Assembly (NCBI RefSeq): GCF_900129245.1
Contig: NZ_FQUT01000001.1
Span: 186,001 to 250,000, forward strand
Direction of reading: 5' to 3'
Source: Chryseobacterium arachidis
GTDB taxonomy: Bacteria; Bacteroidota; Bacteroidia; Flavobacteriales; Weeksellaceae
DNA: 64,000 nucleotides
The position numbers and the translations under genes are program-made. The notes under the pieces were generated by a model. That model had not been told where the DNA came from. It worked only from the letters and a program-made list of their open reading frames with translations, and made no database searches. Positions 1 to 9,337 of the stretch are shown piece by piece (positions within the stretch are counted from its first letter, which is position 1; the number at the start of each line of letters is the position of its first letter).

Positions 1-1
1 A

Positions 2-721
2 GCAGTTTTAAGTACAGTTATCATGAAGGCACAAACCCAGATTGTCGCGCACAGAGGTTATTGGCAGACGCAGCCACCGACAACAGAAAACTCCTTGAAA
101 TCGTTGGAGAATGCGCAGAACTTGAAGATTTATGGAGCAGAGTTCGATGTGAGAATGACGAAAGATGGTGTTTTGGTTGTAAACCACGATGAGCATCACG
201 CGAAAATGGAAATTTCTGAAACCGATTTTAAAGAATTAAAGAAAGTAAAATTATCAAACGGTGAAGATTTCCCTACTTTAAAGGATTATCTGAAGCAAGG
301 GAAAAAAGACAAAGCTTTACGATTGGTTGTTGAAATAAAGCCGGATAAAACCAAGGAAAAAGAAGATGAATTGACGGCAAAAACAATCAAAATGATCAAG
401 GATATGAAGTTGGGAGGTCAATGCGATTTTATTTCTTTCAGCTTAAATATTTGCAAGGAAATTAAAAAACTGGAACCAAGTTTTAAAGTTCAGTATTTAA
501 AAGGAGAATTATCTCCACAACAGATCAAAGAAGAAGGTTTAGACGGAATCGACTATCATTTCAGTGTATTCCAGAAAAATCCGACATGGATTGCTGATGC
601 GAAAGCTTTGGGATTAATCACCAATGCATGGACAGTGAATGATGTTGCTGTTGCAGATGAATTAAAAAAGCAGGGAATAGGATTTATTACAACCAACATT
701 CCTGATCAGCTCAAAAAGTAA
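2..721 (+). CDS. Glycerophosphodiester phosphodiesterase, 5' end outside window
   Basis: GDPD-family enzyme, predicted to hydrolyse glycerophosphodiesters to glycerol-3-phosphate and an alcohol. The AHRG motif is followed by an ENS/EFDVRMTKDG segment and VVNHD, the usual catalytic His/Arg, Glu/Asp and second His of the family. The first ATG in the window is at 23, but the frame stays open to the window edge and reads AVLSTVI before MKAQTQ. This looks like the end of a signal peptide, so the real start lies upstream and the product is probably periplasmic. It lies just upstream of a SusC/SusD pair and a calcineurin-like phosphoesterase, which fits scavenging of phosphodiesters. Family sure; natural substrate unknown. 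Confidence 0.9.
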   Translation, partial: AVLSTVIMKAQTQIVAHRGYWQTQPPTTENSLKSLENAQNLKIYGAEFDVRMTKDGVLVVNHDEHHAKMEISETDFKELKKVKLSNGEDFPTLKDYLKQGKKDKALRLVVEIKPDKTKEKEDELTAKTIKMIKDMKLGGQCDFISFSLNICKEIKKLEPSFKVQYLKGELSPQQIKEEGLDGIDYHFSVFQKNPTWIADAKALGLITNAWTVNDVAVADELKKQGIGFITTNIPDQLKK

Positions 722-749
722 TTTTTTAAATTTAGTAGCCGATTATACC

Positions 750-783
750 AGTCTGTCTCTTTATTGAGACGGACTGTTTTTTT
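750..783 (+). terminator. Intrinsic terminator after the GDPD gene
   Basis: A 10-bp stem (agtctgtctc / gagacggact, one G-U pair) with a 6-nt loop is followed by eight bases GTTTTTTT. It sits 29 bases after the stop codon and separates the GDPD gene from the SusC/SusD unit. Apart from the -7-like box near 1036 I see nothing else in the 338-bp gap between the genes. Confidence 0.85.
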
Positions 784-1035
784 ATCGGGTTAAATAGTAA
801 ATAATTTTAACCTGTTATTGAATTGTGGTATTTCTGTGGTATATTTTATTTTCTCAGGAAAAGACAATAAAATTAGATAAATAAACGCAAGCTTTTATAT
901 TAAAAATCCTTAATTATTTTAACCTGTTGTTAACCAAATGTATGTGTTTTTTTGTTAAAATTAAATTAGTATGATGTTTAATAATTCTTTAATAAACGTT
1001 AAAATAGTATTAAAGTCATACTCATAATGTCGTTT

Positions 1036-1043
1036 TAATTTTG
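1036..1043 (+). promoter_or_regulatory. Putative Bacteroidota -7 box for the SusC/SusD unit
   Basis: TAATTTTG matches the Bacteroidota -7 consensus TAnnTTTG and lies 16 nt before the susC ATG. No clear TTG -33 element is present at the expected distance, so this is a one-box prediction. Confidence 0.4.
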
Positions 1044-1059
1044 CGCAAACAAAAAGGAT

Positions 1060-4035
1060 ATGCGTAAAGAGACACAAAAAGTACTCATTTTATCATTATT
1101 AGGACTAGTCAGTGTAAACTTGGCGGCTCAACAAAAGGCAAAGCGAGACACCATTAAAAACATTGATGAGGTAGTAGTAACAGCTCTGGGGATCAAAAGG
1201 CAAAACAAGGCTCTCGGATATTCTACAGAAACTATCGAATCTGAACAGCTTTTAAGAACTCAAAACAATAACTGGACAGGTGCTCTGGAAGGTAAAGTAG
1301 CAGGCTTAAAGATTCAGACAGCGGGAGCAGGACCGATGGCTACAGCAAGAATTACTTTAAGGGGTGATGTATCCATGAATGGTTTTGAGGATCAGGCTCT
1401 GATTGTAGTAGATGGTATACCGATGAACGGAAGAACGGTAGGATCAGGAACACCGGCTTACGGAGCAGGTTCGGGAGGCGACGTTCCGATTGATTACGGT
1501 AATGATCTTAATACGATCAATCCGGATGACATCGAAAGTATTACAATTCTTAAAGGTCCTACTGCGGCCGCTTTGTATGGTTCCAGAGGAGCTAAAGGAG
1601 CTGTAATGATCACAACCAAATCGGGGAAGAATAAAGATGGCAGACTTCAGGTTACATTAAATTCTTATACAAGCTTTGATTCTGTATTGAAATGGCCGGA
1701 TTGGCAGTATGAATACGGACAGGGAACGATGACGAAAGATAAGAACGGAAATTATTACTATTCTTACGGAGCTTCGGCGGATGGAGTAAGTACCGGAGGA
1801 ACAAGTAGCGCTTTTGGGCCAAAATTCAACGGACAGTATTATTATCAGTATGATCCTACAGTTGGCGGACAAAGCAAAGAAAGACAGCTTTGGAGACCTT
1901 ATAAAAACAATATCAAAGATTTCTGGCAGGTCGGAACAACATATTCCAACAACATCTCCATCGAAGGCTCCAATGATAAAACAGCATACAGAACATCCCT
2001 TACTTACCTGAATAATGAATGGATGATGCCGAATACAGGCATGGAAAGATGGAATGCTGCAATATCAGTAGATCATAAATTAAGCTCAAAATTAAAGGCA
2101 AATGTAAAATTAGGCTACAGCCAGACAAAGAGTGATAATCTTCCGGCAACAGGATACAATAACCAGTCTATTTCCTATTTCATGATTTTCCAGAATCCGA
2201 ACGTAGATTTGGCATGGTACAGACCAATCTGGAAGCCTGGGCAGGATCAGGTAGACCAGATTCATCCATTCAGTTCATATATTGATAATCCATACCTGAT
2301 TGCTTATGAAATGACCAATAGCTTAAACAAGAAAAATATTACGGGTAACATAAGCTTAAATTATCAGATTGATAAGCATTTTGATGTCCTGCTAAGATCA
2401 GGAATTATTTTGAATGATGAATTACGTACTCAGAAAAGACCTTGGAGCTCAGCCAATTATTTAAAAGGTTATTACCGCGAGCAATACATTGACGGTTTCA
2501 ATTTCAATAATGATTTGATGGTCAATTATAAAACTGCAATCGGTAGTATTAATCTGACTGCAACCGGAGGAGCAAGTTCTCAGTATGAAGAGCAGAAAAC
2601 ACAGAACTATTATGCCATAGGTCTTAAAAATCCGGGAGTGTATAGTCTTACCAATGCACAGGCGCAGGATTTTAAAATTCCAACTCCCTATGACAAATAT
2701 GTAAACAGCTTATATGCTTTATTAACTTTAAATTATAAAGAAAAAATATTTTTAGATTTCACGGCACGTAACGACTGGAGCAGTACACTTCCAAAAGCAA
2801 ACCGTTCTTATTTTTATCCATCAGTAGCTTCATCTTTTATACTTTCCGATATTTTCGGGCTTAAAAGCAATAATTTGAATATGTGGAAATTAAGAGCTTC
2901 ATGGTCAAGAATCGGAAATGCTACAGAGCCTTATCAGTTGGAAAATTATTACAGTGTAAGTTCATTCCCGGGATCTGTAGAAATACCGAACTTATATGCC
3001 AATCCTAATTTAAGACCGGAAATGATTACCAATATTGAAGGCGGGATGGATTTTAGTTTGTTCAAAAACAGGCTTACTTTCAATGCGACAGTATATCAAA
3101 GTAATTCGGTGGATCAGATTATCAGAAATGTACCGGTACTTTGGGAAACAGGTTATTCCTTAAGAGTTATTAATTCAGGAGAGATAAGAAACAGAGGAGT
3201 GGAATTGATGATGAACGCTTATCCTATCAAAAATAAAAGCTTCTCATGGAATGTTTCTGCCAACTGGTCGATGAACAGAAATAAAATTCTTTCCTTACCT
3301 GCAGAATTTCAGGGTGAACCTTATACCATGGCAAGTGTAGGAGGAGTGGTATATTATAATGCCGTAGTTGGCGGGTCAATTGGTGACCTGTATGGTTATG
3401 GATTAATGTATTCTCCCGACGGACAAGTGGTTTTCGGTACAGATGGTTTAACGGCTAAACCTACCGCAATGAAAAAGATCGGAAACGCATTTCCGAAATG
3501 GAGAGCCGGAATTCAAAATGAATTTAGGATTAAAAATGTAACGGTAAGTTTCTCATTTGATGGCCAATATAAAGGTATGGCATACTCTCAGTCTCATCAC
3601 AAGATGACAGAGCAGGGTAAATTAGAACATACTTTGGCAGGAAGAGATAATCCGGATGGTCTTATTGTAGGGCAGGGTGTTGTACAAAATCCTGACGGAT
3701 CTTATTCTCCTAATACAAAAGGTGTTGCAGTACCTACTTATTACGCAGATTACTGGAGAAGAGCGAATGTTGAAACGAATACTTTCGATACTTCCTTCAT
3801 CAAGCTTAGAGATGCAAGAATAGCCTATTCTTTCCCTAAATCTGTTATACAGCCTTTAAAAATTACAGATCTTACTCTGGCAATTTTTGGGAAAAACCTT
3901 TGGATGTGGACAAAATTCCCGCTGTTCGACCCGGAAGCTGCAACTTTAGATAACTCTACCATCACGCCCGGAGTGGAAATGGGACAATTGCCGACAGCCA
4001 GAACTGTAGGATTCCAGCTTAATGTAAAATTCTAA
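1060..4035 (+). CDS. SusC/RagA-family TonB-linked outer-membrane transporter
   Basis: This 991-residue protein forms the outer-membrane barrel of a SusCD nutrient-import complex. It has a signal peptide (residues 1 to about 23), a TonB-box-like IDEVVVTALGI (about 35-45), a plug domain with LKGPTAAALYGSRG (about 165-178), and a long barrel ending in FQLNVKF. Most SusC proteins carry a carboxypeptidase-regulatory-like domain before the TonB box; here there are only about a dozen residues between the cleavage site and the box, so that domain is missing. The susD gene follows after 11 bases, so the two are surely co-transcribed. The substrate cannot be read from sequence; the flanking GDPD and phosphoesterase suggest a phosphorylated compound. 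Confidence 0.97.
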   Translation: MRKETQKVLILSLLGLVSVNLAAQQKAKRDTIKNIDEVVVTALGIKRQNKALGYSTETIESEQLLRTQNNNWTGALEGKVAGLKIQTAGAGPMATARITLRGDVSMNGFEDQALIVVDGIPMNGRTVGSGTPAYGAGSGGDVPIDYGNDLNTINPDDIESITILKGPTAAALYGSRGAKGAVMITTKSGKNKDGRLQVTLNSYTSFDSVLKWPDWQYEYGQGTMTKDKNGNYYYSYGASADGVSTGGTSSAFGPKFNGQYYYQYDPTVGGQSKERQLWRPYKNNIKDFWQVGTTYSNNISIEGSNDKTAYRTSLTYLNNEWMMPNTGMERWNAAISVDHKLSSKLKANVKLGYSQTKSDNLPATGYNNQSISYFMIFQNPNVDLAWYRPIWKPGQDQVDQIHPFSSYIDNPYLIAYEMTNSLNKKNITGNISLNYQIDKHFDVLLRSGIILNDELRTQKRPWSSANYLKGYYREQYIDGFNFNNDLMVNYKTAIGSINLTATGGASSQYEEQKTQNYYAIGLKNPGVYSLTNAQAQDFKIPTPYDKYVNSLYALLTLNYKEKIFLDFTARNDWSSTLPKANRSYFYPSVASSFILSDIFGLKSNNLNMWKLRASWSRIGNATEPYQLENYYSVSSFPGSVEIPNLYANPNLRPEMITNIEGGMDFSLFKNRLTFNATVYQSNSVDQIIRNVPVLWETGYSLRVINSGEIRNRGVELMMNAYPIKNKSFSWNVSANWSMNRNKILSLPAEFQGEPYTMASVGGVVYYNAVVGGSIGDLYGYGLMYSPDGQVVFGTDGLTAKPTAMKKIGNAFPKWRAGIQNEFRIKNVTVSFSFDGQYKGMAYSQSHHKMTEQGKLEHTLAGRDNPDGLIVGQGVVQNPDGSYSPNTKGVAVPTYYADYWRRANVETNTFDTSFIKLRDARIAYSFPKSVIQPLKITDLTLAIFGKNLWMWTKFPLFDPEAATLDNSTITPGVEMGQLPTARTVGFQLNVKF

Positions 4036-4046
4036 TTATTTAAGAC

Positions 4047-5501
4047 ATGAAAAAAACAATTTTTAAATATTTCCTTTTGGCAGGTTTAGGTATAGCCTCA
4101 ATTTCTTGCGACAGAACAATGGATGAGATCAACGTGGACAACAGTAAAATCCTTGATCCCGAAGTTTCGAGCTTTTTGGCACCGGTTCAGTATAATATGG
4201 CTTCTGTTAACTACATGAGGGCAAATGATTTTACTTTTGATATCATGCAGAACTGTCTGGATTTTCCCAATGAAGGAAATTCACTGAGCCGTTACTACAT
4301 TACAGAAAATACGGGAGCCGGTTTTTGGAATAACAACTACAAATGGCTTAAGCAGATCTACGATCTTAGACAAGCTGCAATAAAAAGCAACGACAAAAAC
4401 TACGAAGCAATTGCTTTGGTAATGAATGCCTGGATTACTTCCAACCTTACCGATACTTTTGGTGATATTCCTTTTACTGAGGCTTCAAGGCTGGATGAAG
4501 GGATTTCCCAGCCGAAGTTTGATACGCAAAAAGATATTTATGTACAGTTATTGGATGATCTTAAAAAAGCAAATTCTCTGTTTGTTACAACAAAACCGTT
4601 AACCGGAACAGATCTTTTCTATAATGCCAATAACGACACGAACGGAATTACCAACTGGAAAAAATTCTGTAATTCACTTTCACTAAGGTTATTAACAAGG
4701 ATTTTGAGTAAAAACGGAGAAGTGAATGTCATTGCAAGAATTCAGGAAATCATCAGCAATCCTACAACATATCCTATTTTCCAAAGTAATGCAGAAACTG
4801 CAAAAATAAACATTACAGGAGTTTCACCACTTCTTCCTCCAATTGCAAGACCTCAGGATTTTACGACAAGCAGAGCTGCCTCATCTTTTTTAGTGGAAAC
4901 AATGAAAGCAAATAATGACCCGAGAATGTCTATGTTTTTTACTCAGGCAAAAGATTTGGCGACTAATACCAACATCGGATATAAAGGTGCTCCTTCAGGA
5001 TACTCATCAGGAACGGTTTTTACTTATCAGCCTTCCAATATGAACCAGAATCTCGCAAAAGCACCATTGAACATTTTGGTTTATCCTTATGCCGAATTAC
5101 AGTTTATTCTTTCAGAATTGGCATGGAGAGGAATTATTCCGGGAAGTGCACAAACTTTCTATGAAAATGGAGTGAAAGCAACTATTGAACAGTGGGGAGC
5201 GACAATGCCTGCTAATTATTTTACCAATACCAATGTTGCTTACAACGGAAGTTTGGATAGAATTATGCTTCAAAAGTATGTGGCTTTATTCTTTGTAGAT
5301 CAACAGCAATGGTTTGAAAAAAGAAGAACGGGTTTTCCAGTATTACCAAACAACGGAGGCCTTCTGAATAACGGATTAATGCCTTCAAGATTAATGTATC
5401 CGCCAAATCCAAGAGTTTTAAACACATCAAATTATCAGGCAGCAGTTCAGCAGATGGGAGGTGATAATATTAATATAAAAGTTTGGTGGAATAAACCGTA
5501 G
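4047..5501 (+). CDS. SusD/RagB-like surface lipoprotein
   Basis: This 484-residue lipoprotein is the substrate-binding lid partner of the SusC homologue immediately upstream. A lipobox ending at Cys21 (LGIASISC) predicts lipid anchoring. The helical TPR-like body with early DFTFDIMQN and YKWLKQIYDL segments, and a C-terminal LMYPPNPRVLNTSNYQ region, is of the SusD-like_2 type. The 11-bp spacing to susC and matching orientation support an operon. The stop codon is followed by a dispersed palindromic repeat rather than a plain terminator. Confidence 0.95.
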   Translation: MKKTIFKYFLLAGLGIASISCDRTMDEINVDNSKILDPEVSSFLAPVQYNMASVNYMRANDFTFDIMQNCLDFPNEGNSLSRYYITENTGAGFWNNNYKWLKQIYDLRQAAIKSNDKNYEAIALVMNAWITSNLTDTFGDIPFTEASRLDEGISQPKFDTQKDIYVQLLDDLKKANSLFVTTKPLTGTDLFYNANNDTNGITNWKKFCNSLSLRLLTRILSKNGEVNVIARIQEIISNPTTYPIFQSNAETAKINITGVSPLLPPIARPQDFTTSRAASSFLVETMKANNDPRMSMFFTQAKDLATNTNIGYKGAPSGYSSGTVFTYQPSNMNQNLAKAPLNILVYPYAELQFILSELAWRGIIPGSAQTFYENGVKATIEQWGATMPANYFTNTNVAYNGSLDRIMLQKYVALFFVDQQQWFEKRRTGFPVLPNNGGLLNNGLMPSRLMYPPNPRVLNTSNYQAAVQQMGGDNINIKVWWNKP

Positions 5502-5540
5502 CAAATAAAGTTGGGGATAACTTTCTAAAGGATATCTGCA

Positions 5541-5649
5541 GTCACTTTGAGTAGATTTTGAAAAAATCGTATCGAGAAGTTAATTTAAATTAAAAATGCT
5601 CTCGATACATTTTTCTTCATTTCATTACGAAAAACACTCGAGCTGACGG
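5541..5649. repeat. About 110-bp dispersed palindromic repeat, copy 1
   Basis: The element starts GTCACTTTGAGTAG and ends AACACTCGAGCTGACG, so its ends are imperfect inverted repeats. Inside it are inverted TCGTATCGAGA and TCTCGATACA segments. The reverse complement of 59590-59704 aligns along its whole length, for example ATCGTATCGAGAAG, CTCGATACATTTTT and TTACGAAAAA in the same order. It contains no ORF. It lies between susD and the phosphoesterase gene. It may be a REP/MITE-like element and may also act as a transcriptional or mRNA-end structure. Confidence 0.8.
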
Positions 5650-5722
5650 AGGTTTACTTATTCAAAAAAGGTTAAATAAAGCCCGCAATTAACAACAAAA
5701 TAATTTTAAGCAAAAAAGTAAA

Positions 5723-7306
5723 ATGAACATAAAATTTTTAATACCCTGCCTGTTAATTTCAGCGATGGCATTTTCACAGGCTTCTGTTTCGGGATATGTG
5801 TATGAAGACAGCAACAAAAATCAGAAAAGGGAAAACAAAGAAAAAGGAATTGAAGGAGTAGCGGTTTCCAATGGGACACAGGTTATTTTGACTGATAAAA
5901 ACGGAAGATACAGCTTACCGATTCAGGATGGACAGACGGTTTTCGTGATCAAACCTTCAGGATATATGACACCTGTTAACGGAAACAATTTACCCCAATA
6001 TTATTATCAGTACAAACCAAAAGGTTCGCCGGCAGATTATAAATACAAAGGTTCTGCGCCGACAGGTGAGCTTCCGAAAGAGATCAATTTTGCTTTAAAC
6101 AAACAAAATGAAAGCAAAAATTTTGATATTTTAGTTTTCGGTGATCCACAGCCTTACACCGATAAACAATTGGATTATTTCAGAAGAGCAATTGTAAATG
6201 AGGTAAAAAATACCAAGAAAAATGCGGTATTGGGAATAAGTTTAGGAGATTTGGTGGGAGATAATTTGAGCCTTCAAAAACCTTATGCAGACGTTATGAA
6301 AGAAATTGGTTTACCTTGGTATAATGTGATGGGAAACCACGATATGAACTACGAAGCAAAAGAAGATCATCTTTCTGATGAAACATTCGAATCGAATTTC
6401 GGACCAGCCAATTATTCTTTCAATTATGGAAATGTTCACTTCATCATTTTAGACGATATTTTGTACCCGGATCCGAGAGACGGAAAAGGTTATTGGGGCG
6501 GTTTCCGTGAAGATCAGTTAAAATTTGTGGAGAATGATCTGAAACTGGTTGATAAAAACAAATTAATTGTTGTCTCGTTCCACATCCCGCTGGAACATAA
6601 AAACGAGGATAATTTCAGAAACTCAGACCGCCAGAAATTATTTGATTATTTAACGCCTTTCAAAAATGCTTTTATATTATCGGCACACACGCACATTCAG
6701 CAGCAGCTTTTCTATGGGAAAGAGGCGGGCTGGAACGGTTCAAAAGACCTTCATGAATACAACGTTGGAACAACCTGCGGAGATTGGTGGTCCGGAACTT
6801 CAGATGATGCAGGATTACCGACTTCAACCATGAGAGATGGTACTGCTAAAGGATATTCTTTTATCAGTTTTAACGATAATCAGTATAAAGTTAAATACAA
6901 AACAGCAGGAAAACCGGAAGATTATCAGATCAGTTTATATGTTCCAAAAGTTATTCCGTATCCGTCTAAAACTTCTGCTAAAATTTTGGCTAATTTCTTT
7001 ATGGGAAGCAAAAAAGATAAGGTGGAATACAGAATTGACGGGGAACAATGGGAAGCAATGTCTTATGACGAAACATTGGATCCTAACTTTGTAATGTCTG
7101 TATTTAAGTGGGATACTACACAGAATCTTTTCCCGGGGAGAAGACCTTCTAATCCGGAAATGTCTAAGCATATCTGGACGGGAGATTTTGCAAAAAAACT
7201 TTCTTTAGGAAAACATAAGGTTGAGGTAAGAGCGGTGGATATGTATGGAAATCAGTTCTCAACATCACAGGAATTCGAGGTTCAGAACTCGATTCTAATT
7301 CCTTAG
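5723..7306 (+). CDS. Secreted calcineurin-like phosphoesterase with N-terminal Ig-like domain
   Basis: This 527-residue metallophosphoesterase has a signal peptide (about 1-18, ending AMAFSQA), a prealbumin/CNA-B-like N-terminal domain (SVSGYVYEDSNKN to about residue 75), a catalytic domain, and a C-terminal domain of the type usual for this family. The metal-binding motifs are visible in order: GDPQ, GDLVGD, GNHD, SFHIP and SAHTH. The first motif is GDxQ rather than the more common GDxH. It sits downstream of SusCD on the same strand and probably handles the phosphoester substrate in the periplasm. Exact substrate unknown. A hairpin terminator follows. Confidence 0.93.
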   Translation: MNIKFLIPCLLISAMAFSQASVSGYVYEDSNKNQKRENKEKGIEGVAVSNGTQVILTDKNGRYSLPIQDGQTVFVIKPSGYMTPVNGNNLPQYYYQYKPKGSPADYKYKGSAPTGELPKEINFALNKQNESKNFDILVFGDPQPYTDKQLDYFRRAIVNEVKNTKKNAVLGISLGDLVGDNLSLQKPYADVMKEIGLPWYNVMGNHDMNYEAKEDHLSDETFESNFGPANYSFNYGNVHFIILDDILYPDPRDGKGYWGGFREDQLKFVENDLKLVDKNKLIVVSFHIPLEHKNEDNFRNSDRQKLFDYLTPFKNAFILSAHTHIQQQLFYGKEAGWNGSKDLHEYNVGTTCGDWWSGTSDDAGLPTSTMRDGTAKGYSFISFNDNQYKVKYKTAGKPEDYQISLYVPKVIPYPSKTSAKILANFFMGSKKDKVEYRIDGEQWEAMSYDETLDPNFVMSVFKWDTTQNLFPGRRPSNPEMSKHIWTGDFAKKLSLGKHKVEVRAVDMYGNQFSTSQEFEVQNSILIP

Positions 7307-7336
7307 TTTTTCATTTTTTATACTATACTTTCAAAG

Positions 7337-7363
7337 AAACCGACTTCGTATGGAGTCGGTTTT
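7337..7363. terminator. Bidirectional terminator between convergent genes
   Basis: A perfect 9-bp stem AAACCGACT / AGTCGGTTT with an 8-nt loop sits between the phosphoesterase gene (+) and the YpdA-like gene (-). T-rich sequence follows on the plus strand. The A/T-flanked stem could serve both directions. Confidence 0.8.
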
Positions 7364-7386
7364 ATTTTATGTCGTTACGGGCTTTT

Positions 7387-8352
7387 TTAATTTTCACAAA
7401 GAATATTTTTTACGATCATCTCTGCATGCACTCTCGAATTTTCTATAAACCAGAGATGCGTATCTTTTCCTCCACACACCACGCCTGCCAGATAAAGATT
7501 TTTTATATTGGTTTCCATGGTTTCGGGATGATAAAGCGGATTCAGGCATTCTCCCTGCAGTTCAATTCCGGAATTTTTCAGGAAATCAAAATCGGGAAGG
7601 TAGCCTGTCATTGCCAATACAAAATCGTTTTCAATTTCATTGATTTCTCCTTTTTCATCTTTAAAAATAACAGAATGTTCTTTAATTTCAATCAGTTCAG
7701 CATTAAAATGAGCTTTGATACTTCCTTCTGCAATTCTGTTTTCAACATCAGGTTTTACCCAGTATTTCACACTTTTCGATATTTCAGAATGGCGGACAAT
7801 CATGGTAACATCAGCTCCTTTTCTGTAGGTTTCCAGCGCGGTGTCAACGGCAGAATTGCTTGATCCTACAACGACAATTTTCTGTTGCGCATAAGGATAG
7901 GGTTCGGTATAATAATGCTTTACTTTTGATAATTTTTCTCCCGGAATATTCATCAGATTCGGAATATCATAAAATCCTGTTGAAATGATCACATTTTTGG
8001 CAAAATACTTTCCTTTTGAAGTTTTAATTTCGAAAATGTCATTCTCTTTAGAAACTTTTTCCACCTTTTCGTAAAGATGAATGTTAAGGTTTCTTTGTCG
8101 GGTAATTCCCTGATAATATTCCAAAGCTTCCTGTCTTCCAGGTTTCGGAGCTGTTGAAATGAATGGGATTCCATCGATTTCCAGCTTTTCAGCAGTCGAA
8201 AAAAATCTCATGTATAAAGGATAATTGTATAATGAATTAACAATAGTTCCTTTTTCTATAATTAAATACGTAAGATTGTTTTTCTGAGCTTCCAATGCAC
8301 AATTTAGCCCGATCGGCCCGCCTCCGATGATGAGAATATCCAAAATTTCCAT
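7387..8352 (-). CDS. ypdA: YpdA-family FAD/NAD(P)-dependent oxidoreductase (putative bacillithiol disulfide reductase)
   Basis: A 321-residue flavoprotein of the thioredoxin-reductase-like fold. The FAD-binding GGGPIG is at residues 10-15 and the NAD(P)-binding VVGSSNSAVDTA motif is in the middle. No redox CxxC pair is evident, which is normal for YpdA. The YpdA family reduces bacillithiol disulfide in low-molecular-weight thiol homeostasis. I chose the ATG at 8352 rather than an upstream ATG at 8403: the protein then begins MEILDILIIGGGP as in homologues, and TACTTTTG at 8357-8364 lies only 4 nt before it, suggesting a leaderless message. It is a single gene, convergent with the phosphoesterase. 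Confidence 0.88.
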   Translation of the reverse strand: MEILDILIIGGGPIGLNCALEAQKNNLTYLIIEKGTIVNSLYNYPLYMRFFSTAEKLEIDGIPFISTAPKPGRQEALEYYQGITRQRNLNIHLYEKVEKVSKENDIFEIKTSKGKYFAKNVIISTGFYDIPNLMNIPGEKLSKVKHYYTEPYPYAQQKIVVVGSSNSAVDTALETYRKGADVTMIVRHSEISKSVKYWVKPDVENRIAEGSIKAHFNAELIEIKEHSVIFKDEKGEINEIENDFVLAMTGYLPDFDFLKNSGIELQGECLNPLYHPETMETNIKNLYLAGVVCGGKDTHLWFIENSRVHAEMIVKNILCEN

Positions 8353-8356
8353 TGAA

Positions 8357-8364
8357 CAAAAGTA
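8357..8364 (-). promoter_or_regulatory. -7 box 4 nt before ypdA start (leaderless candidate)
   Basis: On the minus strand, TACTTTTG then TTCA then ATG. It matches TAnnTTTG exactly. Transcription from it would start at or next to the start codon. No convincing -33 TTG is visible. Confidence 0.5.
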
Positions 8365-8538
8365 CAAAAAACCAATATGCGACGAACTTTTCAATAAAAG
8401 CAAAAAACTATTCTGTCAATAATCAAAGTCTATCTCAAACATAAAAGAATCTCAAAGCAATAAGTTCTCCAGCTCACTAACTCACAAACCCAAACATGGC
8501 ACTGCTTTTGGTGAATTTAGGTCAAACATTAGAAAGAT

Positions 8539-9177
8539 ATGAAAAAATTAATCATTTTAGTATTCGTGATCTGTTTAGTTGCCTGTAAAAAGAATCCCGA
8601 TAAATTTATCAATGATAAAACAGATTCAACAGAGCAGATAAAGAGTGACAATGTAGATACAGTTCAGACCGAAGCTAATAAGGATGCGGCTTTAAAACAG
8701 ATAAATGAAGAAATTGTTCAGGTTCTGAAAGACAAAGATTACAAAAAGTTTGCAGAATTTATTCATCCGGAAAAAGGGGTGCGGTTTTCCATGTACGCTT
8801 TTGTAAATCCCAAGGAAGACAAAAACTTTTCAAAAGCAGATTTTGTGAAATATCAGCCGACAAAAACACTTTTCACTTGGGGAGCAATGGATGGTTCCGG
8901 CGATGTATACAAAGCAACCATTAGTGATTATCTTTCAGAATGGGTATATTCCAAAGATTTTGTCACGGCACAGGTTTCATTTAACGAATTTCAGGGAAGA
9001 GGAAATTCACTGAATAATTTAAAGCAAATTTATTCAAAAGCAGATTTTACGGAAAACTTCATCAAAGGTTCAGAAGCCAATTCGGAAATGGATTGGAAAT
9101 GTCTGCGTCTGGTTTTTGAAAAATATCAGGGAAAATATTATCTGGTAGGAGTCGTGAACGATCAGTGGACGATTTAA
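8539..9177 (+). CDS. Uncharacterised lipoprotein
   Basis: A 212-residue predicted lipoprotein with lipobox ending at Cys16 (CLVAC), a Thr/Asp/Glu-rich linker (about 17-50) and a globular domain from about residue 55. The domain contains conserved-looking segments such as FIHPEKGVRFS and LFTWGAMDGSG, ending YYLVGVVNDQWTI. These resemble Bacteroidota lipoproteins of unknown function. I do not recognise an enzymatic motif. The gene stands alone between divergent ypdA and a convergent glycosyltransferase. Confidence 0.85.
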   Translation: MKKLIILVFVICLVACKKNPDKFINDKTDSTEQIKSDNVDTVQTEANKDAALKQINEEIVQVLKDKDYKKFAEFIHPEKGVRFSMYAFVNPKEDKNFSKADFVKYQPTKTLFTWGAMDGSGDVYKATISDYLSEWVYSKDFVTAQVSFNEFQGRGNSLNNLKQIYSKADFTENFIKGSEANSEMDWKCLRLVFEKYQGKYYLVGVVNDQWTI

Positions 9178-9191
9178 TATAGAAATTTAGA

Positions 9192-9312
9192 CGCAAAAGA
9201 TTTTAACACATTAGAATGCTTAAGAAGTAAATCAAAGATTTTTAAAAGCTAATGCGTTCTTATGTATAGATTTTTTTAACTTTAAATAACTAATGTATTA
9301 AAATCTTTTGTG
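9192..9312. repeat. Intergenic palindromic repeat
   Basis: Arms at 9192-9213 and 9291-9312 match at 20 of 22 bases as inverted repeats (core CAAAAGATTTTAA). The arms resemble the dispersed ctttgtgatctttgcgttt motif seen near 49956 and 59808. It fills the space between two convergent genes, where it may act as a bidirectional terminator or be a REP-like remnant. Confidence 0.6.
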
Positions 9313-9337
9313 ACTTTTGTGGTTGAATTAGAACTTA

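Noticed and set aside
7369..7863. Plus-strand 164-residue ORF
   Set aside because: Lies wholly opposite the ypdA coding region and has no recognisable pattern; a shadow frame.
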